Shown here in pieces: positions 25,039 through 33,779 of a DNA stretch of 64,000 nt. Positions within the stretch are counted from its first letter, which is position 1, and each line of letters starts with the position of its first letter. The DNA lies in contig NZ_JAGINX010000001.1 of assembly GCF_017876395.1 (NCBI RefSeq), positions 2,418,001 to 2,482,000 of the forward strand, written 5' to 3'. Below the pieces are notes generated by a model. The model was not told the DNA's origin. It was given only the letters and a program-made list of their open reading frames with translations, and ran no database searches. Source of the stretch: Nesterenkonia lacusekhoensis. GTDB taxonomy: Bacteria; Actinomycetota; Actinomycetes; Actinomycetales; Micrococcaceae. Position numbers and translations under genes: made by a program.

Positions 25039-26687
25039 GCGCTGCCGAATTCTCACTGGGCGGGCTCGTGCTGCTGCCCCTGCTGGCCTCTGCAGCGGCT
25101 GTGCTGCTGGGCGGCCGAGCCCGGGGCGTCGTCGGACTCCTGACCGCCCTGCTGATCTGTGGGCTCTGCGCGCCGGTGCTGGCCCAGGCGGTCGCCGGCT
25201 CCGTCACGGTGCTTCCCCTGGGCGGCTACGAGGCCCCGCTGGGGATCCGGCTGCGTGCCGACGGCCTCTCCGTGCTGTTCCTCTGCTTGGCGGCCGCGGT
25301 GGGGACTGTGGTCTCCCTGCATGCGGCGATCATGCCGGCGAGCACCGGCCAGCGCCTGGTCAGCTCCGCCGGAAAGGCCCACGCCGAACAGGCCGATGCG
25401 GGCCGGGCAGACTCCCCTGCCGTCTGGCAGTCCTCCCATCCCGGGTTCTGGCCGCTGTGGCTGGGCTGCTGGTCCGGGCTGAACGCCGTCTTCGTCTCCG
25501 GGGATCTCTTCAACACCTACGTCGGCCTGGAGCTGGTGGGCCTGACCGCTGTGGCGCTGGTGGCCCTGGGCGGCCGCGACTCCTGGATGCCGGCGCTGCG
25601 CTATCTCTTCGTGGCGGTGTTGGGCTCGCTGCTGTTCCTGGTCGGCGTCGGGCTGATCCTCGCAGCCACCGGGACCCTGGATATGGAGCAGGCCGCCCAA
25701 CAGCTGGCTGAGACCCCGGAGTCCCATGCTGCGGCGGTCTTCGCACTGTGTCTGATGAGTGTGGGCCTGGGGCTGAAGGTCGCGCTGATGCCGATGCACC
25801 GCTGGCTGATCCCCGCCCATGCCGGAGCTCCGGGGGCGGTGTCGCCGCTGCTCTCTGCGCTGGTGATCAAGGCGGCGCTCTTCGTGATCCTGCGCCTGTG
25901 GCTGTGGGTGATGCCGTGGGGCGTCGACCCGAGCCCGGCCGTGACCGCGCTGGCCTGGATGCTGGGCGGGATGGGCGCGCTGGCAGTGATCCTGGGCTCA
26001 GTGATGGCGCTGCGCCAGGACCGCCTCAAACCGCTGGTCGCCTATTCCACAGTGGCCCAGGTGGGCTACTGGTTCCTGTTCCTGCCGCTGCTGCTGGACC
26101 CGGAGGCCGACGCTCTGGAGGGCCAGCCCGGGACCACGCTGGCCGAGGACTCCGTGCTCTCCGGGGCCTTGAGCGGATCTGTGGCCCTCGCGCTGGGACA
26201 CGGAGTGGCCAAGGCCGGACTGTTCCTGGCGGCCGGTCTGCTGAAGGAGCTGTGGGGCACCGATGAGATCGACAGCCTGCGCGGAGCGGGACGGAAGCAC
26301 CCGCTGCTGATCATGGCGATGGGCCTGTGCGCGGTGGGACTGATCGGTCTGCCGGTCTCCCTGGGCTTCACCGGCAAGTGGCATCTGGCCACCTCGGCAG
26401 TGGCCGCCGAACACTGGTGGATCGTCGCCGTGCTGGTGCTGGGCACTCTGCTCAGCGCCGGCTATCTGCTGCGGGCCATCGCCCCGCTGCTGCTGCAGGA
26501 TGCGGAGGATCCTCAGGTGGAGCACGACGCCGGCCCGCAACCTCACGAGGCCGCCGCTGCGGCTGAATCCCCGCGACGGCACCGGCTCGCTGAGGTGCCG
26601 CCCTTCCTCCTGGGCCTGCTGACCGTGCTCACCGGGTTCCTGGGCGTGGGCCTGGACGCCCTGATCGGGGTGGGCGCCCCATGGTGA
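25035..26687 (+). CDS. mrpD: Antiporter-like subunit 1 (MrpD type)
   Basis: A 550-residue membrane protein of the proton-translocating NuoL/M/N-MrpA/D superfamily, about 14 helices. Key segments: DLFNTYVGLELVGLTAVALV (helix with the functional Glu), VALMPMHRWLIPAHAGAPGAVSPLLS (Lys-region and loop) and ALGHGVAKAGLFLAAGLLKE. An unusual hydrophilic loop (about residues 95-135, Ala/Asp/Ser rich) interrupts the N-terminal part. It overlaps its neighbours by 4-7 nt. Confidence 0.85.
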   Translation: MSAAEFSLGGLVLLPLLASAAAVLLGGRARGVVGLLTALLICGLCAPVLAQAVAGSVTVLPLGGYEAPLGIRLRADGLSVLFLCLAAAVGTVVSLHAAIMPASTGQRLVSSAGKAHAEQADAGRADSPAVWQSSHPGFWPLWLGCWSGLNAVFVSGDLFNTYVGLELVGLTAVALVALGGRDSWMPALRYLFVAVLGSLLFLVGVGLILAATGTLDMEQAAQQLAETPESHAAAVFALCLMSVGLGLKVALMPMHRWLIPAHAGAPGAVSPLLSALVIKAALFVILRLWLWVMPWGVDPSPAVTALAWMLGGMGALAVILGSVMALRQDRLKPLVAYSTVAQVGYWFLFLPLLLDPEADALEGQPGTTLAEDSVLSGALSGSVALALGHGVAKAGLFLAAGLLKELWGTDEIDSLRGAGRKHPLLIMAMGLCAVGLIGLPVSLGFTGKWHLATSAVAAEHWWIVAVLVLGTLLSAGYLLRAIAPLLLQDAEDPQVEHDAGPQPHEAAAAAESPRRHRLAEVPPFLLGLLTVLTGFLGVGLDALIGVGAPW

Positions 26688-28261
26688 CCAACCTGCTCCC
26701 CGCGACTGTGCTCGCCTGGATCCCGCTGGTGATGGTGGTGCTCTCCCTGGCGGCGGCCGTCACGATCTTCCCCCTGGGTGAGGACCGGGTGCGCCTGCGC
26801 TCCTGGGTGAACCTGACCGCCGCCGTCGCGAAGGTGCTGCTGGTGGTGCTGCTGGTCCCCGCGGTGGTCGCCGAAGGCACTCGGCCGGAGTTCTCCGTGC
26901 CCTTCCTGCCGCTGGGTGAGGGGGAGAGCATCGATCTGGTGCTGCGGGTGGATCCGCTGGCGCTGTTCTTCGCCGGGCTCTCCGCGCTGCTGTGGCTGCT
27001 GACCACCATCTATGCCATCGGCTATCTGGAGCGCGGGTCGGACCGCAGCCGGTTCTTCGGGTTCTTCAGCCTGTGTGTGACCGCCACGGTGGGCATCTCC
27101 TTCTCCGGGAACCTGATCACCTTCCTGGTCTTCTACGAGATCCTCACGCTGGTGACCTACCCCCTGGTGGCTCACTGGGGCGATGCCGCATCTCTGCGGG
27201 CGGCGCGCAAGTACCTGGGCTACGCGCTCAGCGGCGGGGTGGCCGTGCTGATCGGAGTCATCTGGCTGACCATGTACGCCGGGCCGGTGGACTTCGCCGA
27301 GGAGGGCGGGGCCCAGGGTGTGGCCGAATTGGCCGCCGACTCCCCCGGGGTCGCCGTGGCGATCTTCGCGCTGCTGGTGGGCGGCATGGGGGTCAAGGCG
27401 GCGCTGGTCCCGCTGCACAGCTGGCTGCCTGCGGCGATGGTGGCTCCAGCACCGGTCTCAGCGCTGCTGCATGCGGTGGCAGTGGTCAAGGCCGGTGTCT
27501 TCGGGATCGTGCGGGTGATCGATGACGTCTTCGGCATCGAAGTGGCCGAGGAGCTCGGCGTGCTGGGGCCCCTGCTGGCGGTGGCCTGCGTGACGGTGCT
27601 CTACGGCTCCTACCAGGCGCTGCGCCAGACGGATCTGAAGAAGCGGCTGGCCTTCTCCACGGTCTCCCAGGTCAGCTACGTGGTGCTCGGGGTCTCGATG
27701 GTCAGCGTCCTGGCCACAGCCGGCGGAGTGGTGCACCTGGTCCATCAGGGGATCATGAAGATCACCCTGTTCTTCTGCGCCGGGCTCTTCGCCGAGGTGC
27801 TCAAAGTCCACACGATCGGCGAGCTGCGCGGAGCCGGCCGGTCCATGCCCTGGACCTCGGCGGCCTTCACCGTCGGCGCCCTGGGGATGATCGGGCTGCC
27901 GCCCACTGCGGGCTTCATCACCAAGTGGCAGTTGGGCCTGGGCGCCCTGGAAGCGGGGCAGGGGTGGGTTCTGGCCGTGCTGCTGGGGTCCTCGGTGCTC
28001 AACGCCGCCTACTTCCTGCCGGTGATCTGGACTCTGTGGTTCTCCGAGCCGGAGGGCGGGCCGGAGGGCGCGCCTGAGATTCGACCGGAGGGTGAGGAGT
28101 CGTCCTCCGCGGAGACGCCCCAGACCGTGAAGGAGCCGGGGGCACTGCTGGTGCCGGCAGTGATCACTGCCGCCGCGACGCTGGCCGTGGGGCTGGGCGC
28201 CTCACTCTCCTTCGCGCCGCTGCAGGTCGCTGAAGCCATCGCCGAGGCGGTGTTCCGATGA
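26681..28261 (+). CDS. Antiporter-like subunit 2 (MrpA N-terminal/NuoL type)
   Basis: A 526-residue antiporter-superfamily protein. LITFLVFYEILTLVTYPLVAHW holds the conserved Glu, ALVPLHSWLPAAMVAPAPVSALLHAVAVVKAG is the canonical PLHxWLP-x-SALLHA motif (the most NuoL-like of the three), and LVHQGIMKITLFFCAGL follows. It is the best candidate for replacing the MrpA N-terminal half. Overlaps both neighbours by 4-7 nt. Confidence 0.83.
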   Translation: MVTNLLPATVLAWIPLVMVVLSLAAAVTIFPLGEDRVRLRSWVNLTAAVAKVLLVVLLVPAVVAEGTRPEFSVPFLPLGEGESIDLVLRVDPLALFFAGLSALLWLLTTIYAIGYLERGSDRSRFFGFFSLCVTATVGISFSGNLITFLVFYEILTLVTYPLVAHWGDAASLRAARKYLGYALSGGVAVLIGVIWLTMYAGPVDFAEEGGAQGVAELAADSPGVAVAIFALLVGGMGVKAALVPLHSWLPAAMVAPAPVSALLHAVAVVKAGVFGIVRVIDDVFGIEVAEELGVLGPLLAVACVTVLYGSYQALRQTDLKKRLAFSTVSQVSYVVLGVSMVSVLATAGGVVHLVHQGIMKITLFFCAGLFAEVLKVHTIGELRGAGRSMPWTSAAFTVGALGMIGLPPTAGFITKWQLGLGALEAGQGWVLAVLLGSSVLNAAYFLPVIWTLWFSEPEGGPEGAPEIRPEGEESSSAETPQTVKEPGALLVPAVITAAATLAVGLGASLSFAPLQVAEAIAEAVFR

Positions 28262-30141
28262 GCGCAGTCCTGTTCGTTCTGTCCTTTCTGCTTCCGGTGG
28301 GCTTCGTGGCGCTGATCGCTGGCGCGGGGGTGCTCCCGCCCGGTGTCGCGCACCGGGTGCGGCGCCGCGCCGGTCTGTTCGCGCCTCTGGCCGTGCTGCC
28401 GGCCGGTCTGTCGGCCCTGACGGGCGAGTCTGAGCTGGAGGTGCCGTGGCTGATGCTGGGCTCCACTGTGGCGGTGGACGCTGTCGGGCGGGGCCTGCTG
28501 CTGATCGCGGTGCTTCTCTATGGGGCGGCTCTGTCCTCGATCACCTGGCTGAAGCTGCGGGACGCCGAGCGCGGCTCCGCGGCGCTGCCGGCCTGGCTGC
28601 TGATCTGCTTCTGCGGCACCATCGGCACCTATCTGGCCGCCGATCTGGTGACCTTCTATCTGGCCTTTGCGGTGATGAGCTTCTCCGCGGTGGGGCTGAT
28701 CATCCATCACCGGGATGAGGCCGCCCGGAGGGCCTCGCGGATCTACCTGGTCCTCTCGGTGCTCTCTGAGACGCTGATCCTGGCGGCGGTGGTGCTGCTC
28801 GGTTCGGCACTGGTGGGATCTTCCGAGTCGGTGGACCCGGAGTTCCAGGACGACGCCGCCCCGGACACTCAGGAGGCCCTGCTGCTGGAGCATGTGCCCG
28901 GTGCGGTGATGGACTCCCCACACACCGGGCTCATCCTGGGGCTCCTTCTGCTGGGCTTCGGGGTGAAGGTCGGGACAGTGCCGCTGCACGTCTGGCTTCC
29001 CCTGGCACACCCCGCCGCGCCGCCGGCCGCTTCCGCGGTGCTCTCCGGTGTGATGGTCAAAGTGGGTCTGGTCGGCTGGCTGCGGTTCCTGCCCCTGGGC
29101 GAGGACGGCGACGCCGCATCCCGGGCGGCCGTGGAGATCGCCGCCTGGGCGCTGGTGGCCGCGGCCTTGGCCGGCGCCTTCCTGGCGGTGCTGGTCGGTG
29201 TGCTGCAGCAGGACCCAAAAGTGGTGCTCGCGTATTCGACGATCTCGCAGATGGGATTCATCGCCGTTCTGGTGGGTGTGGGGCTGTTGGAGACGGAGCT
29301 GGCGCCGCTGACCTCCGGGGCGGCTGTGGCCTATGCGGTCCATCATGGACTGGCCAAGGGAGCGCTGTTCCTGGGGGTCCCGGTGGTCAAACACTACGGA
29401 CACGGGCCGACGGGTCTGCTGGTGCTGCTGGGCATGCTGGGCGCCGGCGCGGCAGTGGCCGGAGCTCCGTTCACCTCAGGGGCCTTCGGCAAATACACGT
29501 CCAAGGAGGCCGTGGAGGGCGTCACCGTGCTCGGCGTCGGGCTGGAAAGCATCCTGCCCTGGGTGGCGGCGGGCTCCACACTGCTGCTGCTGCGCTTCGG
29601 CTGGGTGATCTGGCATGCCGACCGGGCTCCGCAGCGCCGGGCCGACGGTGAGCTGTTCGCCTGGCTGGCGGTCTGCGCGGCAGGCATCACCGTCCCCTGG
29701 CTGATCGGGACGCACTGGATGCCGGAGGAGGAGCTGCCCGCCGAGGCGCCCAGCTGGGAGCCGGCAGTCCTGTGGGATGCGACCTGGCCGATCCTGGCCG
29801 GGCTGGTCATCGGCGCTGCGGTGTGGGCGCTGAGGAGACGCGGGTTCCTGCCGGAGCGGGTCTCCCGAGCCGACGGCACGCTGGTGGCTCCGGGGGATCT
29901 GATCGTGGCGGAAGAGTCTCTGGCGATGCGTGCCGCCTCCGGAACTGCCCGTAGCGTGGAATCGGCTCACCGCGGCCTCGAGGACGCGGCGGGGCGCGTC
30001 TCCTCAGCCCTGTTGCGCGCCGGGGGTCGGGCCAGATCCTGGATGGCAGGTGCTGAGACCAAGCTCGCCGCCTGGGAGACCTCTGGGATGGTGCTGCTGC
30101 TGGTGCTGGCCGCGACTGTGCTGCTCTGGTGGTGGAGCTGA
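28258..30141 (+). CDS. Antiporter-like subunit 3, divergent
   Basis: A 627-residue member of the same superfamily, more divergent: LAADLVTFYLAFAVMSFSAVGLI lacks the usual Glu-containing helix form; GVKVGTVPLHVWLPLAHPAAPPAASAVLSGVMVKVG and AYSTISQMGFIAVLVG keep the antiporter core, and HHGLAKGALFLGVPVV follows. A C-terminal extension (about residues 540-627) is charged and ends in a last helix. A third large antiporter subunit is unusual in Mrp operons. There is a 39-nt gap to mrpE. Confidence 0.8.
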   Translation: MSAVLFVLSFLLPVGFVALIAGAGVLPPGVAHRVRRRAGLFAPLAVLPAGLSALTGESELEVPWLMLGSTVAVDAVGRGLLLIAVLLYGAALSSITWLKLRDAERGSAALPAWLLICFCGTIGTYLAADLVTFYLAFAVMSFSAVGLIIHHRDEAARRASRIYLVLSVLSETLILAAVVLLGSALVGSSESVDPEFQDDAAPDTQEALLLEHVPGAVMDSPHTGLILGLLLLGFGVKVGTVPLHVWLPLAHPAAPPAASAVLSGVMVKVGLVGWLRFLPLGEDGDAASRAAVEIAAWALVAAALAGAFLAVLVGVLQQDPKVVLAYSTISQMGFIAVLVGVGLLETELAPLTSGAAVAYAVHHGLAKGALFLGVPVVKHYGHGPTGLLVLLGMLGAGAAVAGAPFTSGAFGKYTSKEAVEGVTVLGVGLESILPWVAAGSTLLLLRFGWVIWHADRAPQRRADGELFAWLAVCAAGITVPWLIGTHWMPEEELPAEAPSWEPAVLWDATWPILAGLVIGAAVWALRRRGFLPERVSRADGTLVAPGDLIVAEESLAMRAASGTARSVESAHRGLEDAAGRVSSALLRAGGRARSWMAGAETKLAAWETSGMVLLLVLAATVLLWWWS

Positions 30142-30180
30142 GGCGACTGAGATGAGACGACAAGCGATGAGGTGGTTGCA

Positions 30181-30711
30181 GTGAAGTGGATCCTTGCTGT
30201 GATCCTGCGAGGCCTGCTGCTGGGGCTGCTCTGGGCTGCCTTCTCCGGGGCTGACCCCCAATATGTGCTCTACGGCGCGGTCTCCGTCTCCTGTTCCGTG
30301 GCGCTGAGCCTGGCCCTGCTCCCTCCCCAGGGTTCGCCTCGCCCCTCCCGGTGGCCGCGCCGCCTGTGGTTCAGCCTGGTGCTCAGCCTCTGGTTCCTCG
30401 GCCAGTCTGTGGTGGGCGGGGTGGATGTGGCACGGCGCGCCCTGCGACGCCGGCCGGACATCGATCCCACTGTGATCCCCGCCCCCGTCCACCTGCCCGA
30501 AGGGCATGCCAGGCAGCTGGCCATGGTACTGATGAACCTGCTGCCCGGCTCCATGATCCAACGCAGCATTCCGGGCGAGGACCCGCACGGGGAGCCGACC
30601 CGCGAGGCGCACCGCGGCGACACCGTTGAGCTGCATACTCTCTCCGCCGCCCTGGACCCGGCGCGACAGTGGTCCCGCCTGCAGCACCGAGTGGCTCAGG
30701 CCGCCCGCTGA
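30181..30711 (+). CDS. mrpE: Monovalent cation/H+ antiporter subunit E (MrpE/MnhE)
   Basis: About 176 residues. The N-terminal helices and the domain around QLAMVLMNLLPGSMIQ and TVELHTLS correspond to MrpE. The GTG at 30181 is chosen because GAGGTGG lies 5 nt upstream; GTG 30172 is in frame. MrpE normally precedes or is within the operon; here it is last. The 3' end overlaps the convergent hypothetical gene by 16 nt. Confidence 0.8.
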   Translation: MKWILAVILRGLLLGLLWAAFSGADPQYVLYGAVSVSCSVALSLALLPPQGSPRPSRWPRRLWFSLVLSLWFLGQSVVGGVDVARRALRRRPDIDPTVIPAPVHLPEGHARQLAMVLMNLLPGSMIQRSIPGEDPHGEPTREAHRGDTVELHTLSAALDPARQWSRLQHRVAQAAR

Positions 30712-31697
30712 GCGGCCCTCCCCTCCGCGGCGCCGGGGTGCTCATCCGCGGCGTCCGGGCCCTGGCCGAAGGTGTAGGAGTCAGCCACCACCAGGCCCCC
30801 GAGCTCCTCCTGGTAGGTAGCCTCGGCCTCCTGCGCGATCTCAGGGCAGGTCACCGCCAGGGCGCCCGGATCACTCTGTCCGTCGGAGGCGGCATGCCAG
30901 CAGTCTGTGTCCCCCAACAGCCGCGCGAAGGCACGCAGCTGCCGAGGGTGTCCGAAGTAGTGACGGCCGCAGCCGGCGTCGAAGGCTGTCCGGTGCAGCA
31001 CCCTGAGCTCTGGGAAGGCGCTCAGCCCGCCGGTGCGGCGGAAGCGCAGTCCTTCCTGATCGAAGCTTCCCAGATAGGAATGGACCACCACTCCCCCGAG
31101 CCGCAGTCTGCGGCCCAGCACGGCGACCTCCTCCGGGCTGACGTACTCAGCACAGCGGATCTCCCGGTATCGGGTGATGGGCACACCGGTGTCCGCTGTG
31201 ACATCGGCATAGGAGTCCACCACCAGGCTGTAGCCCCACTGGGCCAACAGCTGCACGGCCCGAGTGCCGGCGTTGCTCATCGCACGCAGATGCAGCGTCC
31301 CGTCGGGGAACTGCACCAACACCGCAGAGTTCCGCAGGATCGGGGCCTCTGAAGGGAACCATGAGGGCAGTCCGTCCGGGCGCAGGGGCCAGATCTGGTC
31401 GCCGTCGTGGATGACCTCGTACTCCCAATCCAACGATTCCGCGTGCTGCATCTCGATCGTGGCCCGGCGCGGGGACACCCGGCCCGGTCGGTCGCCCGAG
31501 TCCCCCGGCACCGAGTCCCCCGGCCCATCAGCGCCTCGCCACTGATCCATGAAGACCACTGCGGGCTCCGCAGTCCCTGTTCTGCCCCGGTCGGTCTCCC
31601 GACGCTGACCTGCCTGCTGGTCGCGGCCTGTCTCCCGGCCTTGACCTGGCTGCCTGTCCTGACCCGACTGTCCGTGATGTCCTGCTCCGCCGTTCAC
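30696..31697 (-). CDS. Hypothetical protein with Gln/Gly/Arg-rich N-terminus
   Basis: A 333-residue protein of unknown family. Residues 1-45 are low-complexity (GQSGQDRQPGQG-type). From about residue 85 a compact domain follows (WEYEVIHDGDQIWPLRPDGLP, LVVDSYADVTADTG, YREIRCAEYVSPEEV, GCGRHYFGHPRQLRAF). The GTG at 31697 follows AGAGG; an ATG at 31550 would drop the low-complexity part. There is no signal peptide or membrane helix. It is convergent with mrpE and shares 16 nt with it. Confidence 0.65.
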   Translation of the reverse strand: MNGGAGHHGQSGQDRQPGQGRETGRDQQAGQRRETDRGRTGTAEPAVVFMDQWRGADGPGDSVPGDSGDRPGRVSPRRATIEMQHAESLDWEYEVIHDGDQIWPLRPDGLPSWFPSEAPILRNSAVLVQFPDGTLHLRAMSNAGTRAVQLLAQWGYSLVVDSYADVTADTGVPITRYREIRCAEYVSPEEVAVLGRRLRLGGVVVHSYLGSFDQEGLRFRRTGGLSAFPELRVLHRTAFDAGCGRHYFGHPRQLRAFARLLGDTDCWHAASDGQSDPGALAVTCPEIAQEAEATYQEELGGLVVADSYTFGQGPDAADEHPGAAEGRAAQRAA

Positions 31698-31854
31698 GCT
31701 GCACCTCTTCTGTCACGTCCTGCACCCAACTCTCCGCCGCTGCGGCGGCGGCGTGCTGACAGCCTAGGGAGGGGGTCTGACATGACTCCGTGACAGCAGA
31801 GTCCGCCCGACTGAAAGTCCAGGTCAGAGGCGGCAAACCCGACGTCGGGACCGT

Positions 31855-32619
31855 TCAGAGAGTGAGGTCGAGGATTCCGCGGATGATGGCGCCGGCTCCG
31901 CCGAGGCCGGCCAGCGTCATCGCCAGTGTGCGCGCGGCCCCGGCGGAGACCACCCGGGCAGCCAGTCCGCCCAGCACGATCCCCAGCAGGACCACGGCCA
32001 CGATTCCGGCGAAGAGCCCGGCGAGGTTCGGCCCGGCACCGTCGAGCTCCCCCACAGAGTCCAGCGCCAGCTTGGTCACCACGGACGCCGCACCCATCGT
32101 CATGAAGATCGGCTGCATCGTGGCGGCGAAGCTCTGCTGGTTCCAGTTCGAGACCCGGGAGTAGATCACCATGACGGGAGCGGCCACTCCGGAGGTGGTG
32201 TTGAAGAAGCCGCCGATCACCCCGGCCACCCACCCGGGCACGCGGCCCTCCCAGTGCGGCAGCCGCGGCAGTGAGACGGTCAGCAGCAGAGCGAACACCA
32301 CGATGGAGCCCAGGATGATGGACAGCCATGCGGCCGAGAGCTGAGAGACCAGCCATGCTCCAGGGATCGCGCCGACCACGGCCAGCGGCCCCACCAGCCA
32401 GTAGCGTCGCCATTCGATGCGCGACCACACGGCCAGCATGATCAGGAAGCCGGAGACGGTGGTGGTCATATTGGTCACCAGCACGCCGAACGCCGGACCG
32501 ATCACCAGGGACAGGACGGGGGCGACCACCAGGCCGACCCCGCTGCCGGAGACACGCTGCAGAACGGTGCCCACCAGGACCGCGACGCCGATGATCACCA
32601 TTGTTCCGAGGGACTCCAC
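31855..32619 (-). CDS. TauE/SafE family membrane exporter
   Basis: A 254-residue protein with about eight helices. VGTVLQRVSGSGVGLVVAPVL and GGFFNTTSGVAAPVMV are the paired glycine-rich TauE/SafE motifs found in sulfite/organosulfonate exporters. No sulfur-metabolism gene is adjacent. The 157-nt gap downstream to the hypothetical gene holds nothing recognisable. Confidence 0.85.
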   Translation of the reverse strand: MESLGTMVIIGVAVLVGTVLQRVSGSGVGLVVAPVLSLVIGPAFGVLVTNMTTTVSGFLIMLAVWSRIEWRRYWLVGPLAVVGAIPGAWLVSQLSAAWLSIILGSIVVFALLLTVSLPRLPHWEGRVPGWVAGVIGGFFNTTSGVAAPVMVIYSRVSNWNQQSFAATMQPIFMTMGAASVVTKLALDSVGELDGAGPNLAGLFAGIVAVVLLGIVLGGLAARVVSAGAARTLAMTLAGLGGAGAIIRGILDLTL

Positions 32620-32670
32620 AGGAATCCACGGTACAGCGGCTCACCATCCCGACGCCGCACCTCACCTGCC

Positions 32671-32754
32671 CACCCTCGCTTGATCAACGCAGATTCACAT
32701 TCCCCCTGCAGATCCGCAGGGGTTCTCCGAGAAGTGCTTGGTAGAACGAGGGTG
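32671..32754. repeat. 84-bp palindromic element, copy 2
   Basis: On the minus strand it begins CACCCTCGTTCTACCAAGCA, matching the start of copy 1 (14681) at 28 of the first 30 positions, and it has the same total length of 84 bp. The other arm is degenerate (CACCCTCGCTTGATCAACGC), and the inner stem is CCCCTGC/GCAGGGG. A further end fragment, GTAGAACGAGGGTG, follows at 32758-32771. It lies between the TauE and YceI genes. Confidence 0.75.
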
Positions 32755-32796
32755 TCCGTAGAACGAGGGTGGGCCAGCGCAGCTCACCCAGACACG

Positions 32797-32840
32797 CAGA
32801 GGCCCCGCACCGAGCTCATGACGCTGACGCGGGGCCTCTG
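32797..32840 (-). terminator. Terminator of the yceI-like gene
   Basis: CAGAGGCCCCGC and GCGGGGCCTCTG form a 12-bp stem with a 20-nt loop, 22 nt beyond the YceI stop on the minus strand. Confidence 0.65.
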
Positions 32841-32862
32841 TCCTGCAGGGGGCGGGGAGGGA

Positions 32863-33399
32863 TCAGCCCTGGTCGAGAACGTAGGCGACCTCAAGGTCGA
32901 TGGAGACCTTGTCGCCCACCAGGACGCCGCCGGCCTCCAGCGCTGCGTTCCAGGTCAGACCGAACTCCTTGCGGGAGATGGCGGTGGAGGCGGAGAAGCC
33001 GGCGCGGGTCAGACCGAAGGGATCCACGGCCTGGCCGCCGAACTCGGTCTCGAAGGTGACCTCCTTGGTCACGCCGCGGATGGTCAGCTCGCCGGTGAGC
33101 TCAAACTCCTCGCCGGCGGGCTTGAATCCGGTGGCCACGAAGGTCAGCTCGGGGTGGCTCTCGGAATCGAGGAAGTCCTCACCGCGGACGTGGGCGTCGC
33201 GGTCGGCGTTCTTCGAATCGAAGGAGGCGGCCTTGATCTTGGCCTCGACGTCAGCGGTGCCGTCCTCGGCGACCTTCAGGGTGGACTCAGCCTCCTGGAA
33301 GACGGCGCGGACCTTGGAGATGCCGGCGTGACGCACAGTCAGGCCGATCTCAGAGTGGGCGGCGTCCAGGTTCCAGGTGCCGGGGGTCAGAGTTGCCAT
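32863..33399 (-). CDS. YceI family polyisoprenoid-binding protein
   Basis: A 178-residue lipocalin-like beta-barrel: TPGTWNLDAAHSEIGLTVRHAGISKVRAVF, DADRDAHVRGEDFLDSESHPELTF-like segments and the C-terminal DLEVAYV are classic YceI. No signal peptide, so it is cytosolic, as is common in Actinobacteria. The ATG at 33399 is chosen because AAGGAG lies about 10 nt upstream, whereas it is only 1 nt from the other ATG at 33408. Confidence 0.9.
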   Translation of the reverse strand: MATLTPGTWNLDAAHSEIGLTVRHAGISKVRAVFQEAESTLKVAEDGTADVEAKIKAASFDSKNADRDAHVRGEDFLDSESHPELTFVATGFKPAGEEFELTGELTIRGVTKEVTFETEFGGQAVDPFGLTRAGFSASTAISRKEFGLTWNAALEAGGVLVGDKVSIDLEVAYVLDQG

Positions 33400-33478
33400 G
33401 GGAGCCATTCTCCTTCGTAGTGTTCGTGTCGCTTGAGTGCGTGACGCGGTGTACAACACCCAGTGTGCACGCATTTAT

Positions 33479-33490
33479 TTCAAAACTGAA
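33479..33490. promoter_or_regulatory. Candidate MarR-type operator upstream of yceI
   Basis: TTCA-AAAC-TGAA in an A/T-rich block is similar in form to MarR-family boxes that often control yceI genes. The match is short and no MarR gene is in the window. Confidence 0.25.
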
Positions 33491-33652
33491 GTAGTTTCCG
33501 AAGAATTAACTCAGCCGCGTCCCAGGCTAGCCTCCGATGTGGCACTCGCCACTGTCCCCGGGGCCGCGCGCCACCCCGCACCGCCGCCCTCACAGGTGGG
33601 TTCCGGGGGTCTTCCTCCAGGCAGGCCGGCCGATGCTCGAAGTGTCGCAGGC

Positions 33653-33675
33653 CCAAGAGAGTTAGACTCTCTGGG
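33653..33675. promoter_or_regulatory. Palindrome over a possible -10 box of the fhaA operon
   Basis: AGAGAGT-TAG-ACTCTCT with flanking CC/GG gives 10-bp arms with one mismatch. It contains TAGACT, a possible -10 hexamer about 105 nt before fhaA. Confidence 0.4.
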
Positions 33676-33709
33676 AGACTGCCCGAACTGCACCTGCATT
33701 CCTGACCGA

Positions 33710-33730
33710 GATATCCCTGTCAGGGATATC
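33710..33730. promoter_or_regulatory. Perfect palindrome in the fhaA leader
   Basis: GATATCCCTG and CAGGGATATC flank a single T (10-1-10). It is 50 nt before the fhaA start, either an operator or an RNA hairpin in the leader. Confidence 0.45.
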
Positions 33731-33779
33731 CCCGACGGGGATGCGCCGGTCAGCAGTGTGAACTTTGAAGGAGGTGCCG

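Larger units (their letters stand above)
33400..33779. other. 380-nt divergent intergenic region between yceI and fhaA
   Basis: It carries the two outward promoters. Near yceI is an A/T-rich patch (33470-33512) with TTCA-AAAC-TGAA (33479-33490). Near fhaA are two palindromes (33653-33675 and 33710-33730). The middle (33513-33650) shows no convincing gene; the open frames crossing it have no start signal. Confidence 0.6.
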
